DNA from: Metridium senile
Taxonomy: Eukaryota > Cnidaria > Anthozoa > Actiniaria > Metridiidae
Length of the DNA stretch: 64,000 nt
Direction of reading: 5' to 3'
Assembly (NCBI GenBank): GCA_949775045.1
Contig: OX459109.1
Coordinates: 3,479,975 to 3,543,974 of the forward strand
The notes under the pieces were generated by a model. It did not search any database and was not told where the DNA came from. It worked only from the letters and a program-made list of their open reading frames with translations. Of this stretch, positions 62,801 to 64,000 are shown one piece after another (the stretch's first letter is position 1; each line of letters starts with the position of its first letter). The translations under genes and the position numbers were made by a program.

Positions 62801-63591
62801 TTTGTTGTTTTTCTCCAGTACATTGTGTTTGGTTGTTCAATGGTTGAGGGGCTGGGTTGTTACATAAACGATGTCGAGTCTCTGTGCCATTACCACAAGT
62901 CTTACTGCATAACGACCACTTACTCCATGAATCCCAACCTCCTTTAGTTATAGCTATAGACAATCGATTGAGCCAGGATTAAATTAGATGTAGAGAACTA
63001 TATTCATTATGTATGTTTTAAACTAGTGCTGTCTTTTAACTATTTATTAGCACTTGGCAAGTAGCCCCGCACACTTATTTCAAAAAAGGTTGGCGGAGTG
63101 AACGGTGAATTATAATGTGGAACGGCGATTGCACGACCGAAATGAACTGTGCATGGTTACAAAGTTAACATATACTAGTGTTGTCTGGATTGCTTCGCAC
63201 AGTTTAATTTCATAAACTTTAAATCCTTCTTTATTAAATCGGCTTTCAATGTGCAGTAGATTCGTGTTCTGTCACGTACCAAAGATGCACAAAAAATTAA
63301 TTTAAAAGCCCCACTGCACTCATAATTCTAAACTTCTACTTTAAAAAAATGCTCCATAGAGATGTTGTTTAGTATACTAGAAAAGTGAAATTTAATTTGA
63401 ATCCTTACTTTCGCACTCTTTCGTGTTACACTGTTGTCTTTGTTGTTTTTCTCCAGTACATTGTGTTTGGTTGTTCAATGGTTGAGGTGCTGGGTTGTTA
63501 CATAAACGATGTCGAGTCTCTGTGCCATTACCACAAGTCTTACTGCATAACGACCACTTACTCCATGAATCCCAACCTCCTTTAGTTATAG
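59808..63591 (-). CDS. multi-TSP1 protein, proximal 3' end (5' part beyond the window)
   Basis: Exons 63591-63409, 62953-62771, 62315-62124 (each one TSP1 repeat) and 60169-59808 (terminal). All internal borders are phase 1, so exons can be added or skipped without loss of frame. The repeats are nearly identical: GGW(D/S)SWSKWSLCSKTCGNG, RHRLCNNPAPQPLNNQTQC, then CSTKECP or CNKQTCK. The terminal exon encodes GNHSVKQFHRVGCFGSRVRH through CFIGRDGKNEFYKNGKSKNC, about 90 residues closely matching the distal copy, then a different tail KKDKTQSRSSDHLQEQ to the stop. No start codon or signal peptide is in the window; the gene continues past the right edge. TSP1 arrays of this kind occur in secreted or membrane adhesion proteins; the exact protein cannot be named. 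Confidence 0.82.
60302..61156. mobile_element. GGCCCGGGCAAACGG MITE split by an insertion
   Basis: The left end GGCCCGGGCAAACGGTTTC is cut at about 60332; the matching body resumes at about 60972 and ends GAAACCGTTTGCC. The roughly 640 bp between hold paired CTTTGAAATCATTT-type blocks, a tRNA-like segment (60613-60695) and a GGACTGGAACTAATTGC hairpin. In the TSP1 intron. Confidence 0.65.
60613..60695 (-). repeat. tRNA-like (SINE-type) segment
   Basis: On the - strand a TGGCTTAATGGTAAG A-box-like word precedes AGTTCGAGTCTCGG, a good B box. The acceptor-stem ends do not clearly pair, so this is called tRNA-derived repeat and not a gene. Confidence 0.5.
61672..61936. repeat. two adjacent palindromic elements
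   Basis: 61672-61798 has CTAGAGTACAAACATTAAAAG at one end and TAGTACTAG at the other, related to the inner palindrome of the 968-1258 MITE. 61790-61936 pairs AGAGTGAAGACATTTAACCC with GGGTTAAATGACTTCACTCT. Confidence 0.65.
62430..62680. repeat. dispersed repeat, TSP1 intron copy 1
   Basis: CTTATTTCAAAAACTGC, AACGGCGATTGCACGACC, TCCTAGTGTTATCTGG, CTGTCACCAAAGATGCAC in that order. Same series at 63075-63335 and, split, at 35910-36690. Confidence 0.65.
63075..63335. repeat. dispersed repeat, TSP1 intron copy 2
   Basis: Same series of blocks as at 62430-62680 with a few indels. Its position after each TSP1 exon suggests it was carried along when the exon plus intron was duplicated. Confidence 0.65.
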
Positions 63592-63701
63592 CTAGAAATT
63601 TAAGAAAATAGAATAGGCATTAAATAACTACTCATTAGCAATCTCGCACTTTGTTGAATGGTTGAGAGAACAGAGAATGAGCGTTTATATGTTGATCAAA
63701 T

Positions 63702-63990
63702 AAACCTATTTCAAAAATCGTTGTCGCAGCCGAAGCTACCATACACACTCTGAAGCCTGCAAAGGATGTCGGTAATATGAACTGAATGTCTGATTTATTA
63801 CGCGCTCAATTTTTAAATAAATATATGTTTCAACATCTATCACTGCAAAATATGTTATGCTCATATACCACAAACACTTATAACCAAAATATGCTATATG
63901 ATGATGAATAAATCGATAACAAGAGTAGAAATACAAACATCAGTGTGGACTGAGCTTTGATTGCGACTATGATTTTTGAAATAGGTGTAC
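63702..63990. mobile_element. CCTATTTCAAAAATC element, second copy
   Basis: ACCTATTTCAAAAATCGTTG at the left pairs with its diverged complement ending AAATAGGTGTAC at the right. Same family as 47060-47747 without the inner insertion. At the window edge. Confidence 0.65.
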
Positions 63991-64000
63991 ACCTATTTCA

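Overview
This window looks like nuclear DNA of a metazoan, most likely an anthozoan cnidarian (sea anemone or coral). It is AT-rich. Its genes are split by many short-to-medium introns with GT/AG borders. The encoded proteins are conserved animal families plus a tandem-TSP1 secreted protein of a type common in cnidarians. The space between and inside genes is packed with small inverted-repeat transposons. The taxon is an inference from gene content and repeat style, not a match.

Layout. 1-2235: intergenic, with MITEs. 2236-4326 (-): an uncut 696-residue proline-rich protein of unknown family carrying two candidate PP1-docking motifs. 8606-26849 (-): a class I myosin of the long-tailed Myo1e/f type. 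I resolved 27 exons (1003 codons), from a first coding exon that is only the ATG to a proline-rich tail; no SH3 exon was found. Its introns hold most of the microsatellites, including a GGT/GAT array of over 1.3 kb. 26850-32672: intergenic, with a TTAA-flanked inverted repeat and a decayed IS630/Tc1-like transposon with arms of about 480 bp. 32673-37543 (+): mitochondrial ribosomal protein uL24m (MRPL24), five exons. 38084-46474 (-): a SUGP1-like G-patch splicing factor, seven exons, with no SURP modules. 48507-50841 (-): Golgi pH regulator (GPR89/GPHR), two exons. 51334-56045 (+): a B-type cyclin, seven exons, divergent from GPHR across a 492-bp shared promoter with paired CCAAT boxes and TTCAAA (CHR-like) sites; a 5'-truncated LINE sits in its last intron. 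58690-63591 and beyond the right edge (-): TSP1-repeat exons and two copies of a four-cysteine terminal domain, partial at the 5' end.

The genes do not form one pathway. They are ordinary housekeeping and cell-cycle genes. The most informative structure is in the mobile DNA: a family of elements with ends TAGCCT(G/C)C and 9-bp target duplications (six good copies, 41 to 798 bp), a CAGGG-ended family with 6-bp duplications, and several nested insertions that give a relative age order. In genes, the points to check are the SURP-less SUGP1-like protein, the missing SH3 of the myosin, the SILK plus RVxF motifs in the first protein, and the vertebrate-like G2/M promoter layout of cyclin B. All exon borders were read by eye using splice consensus, reading-frame continuity and remembered family sequences; no alignment or transcript data were available.
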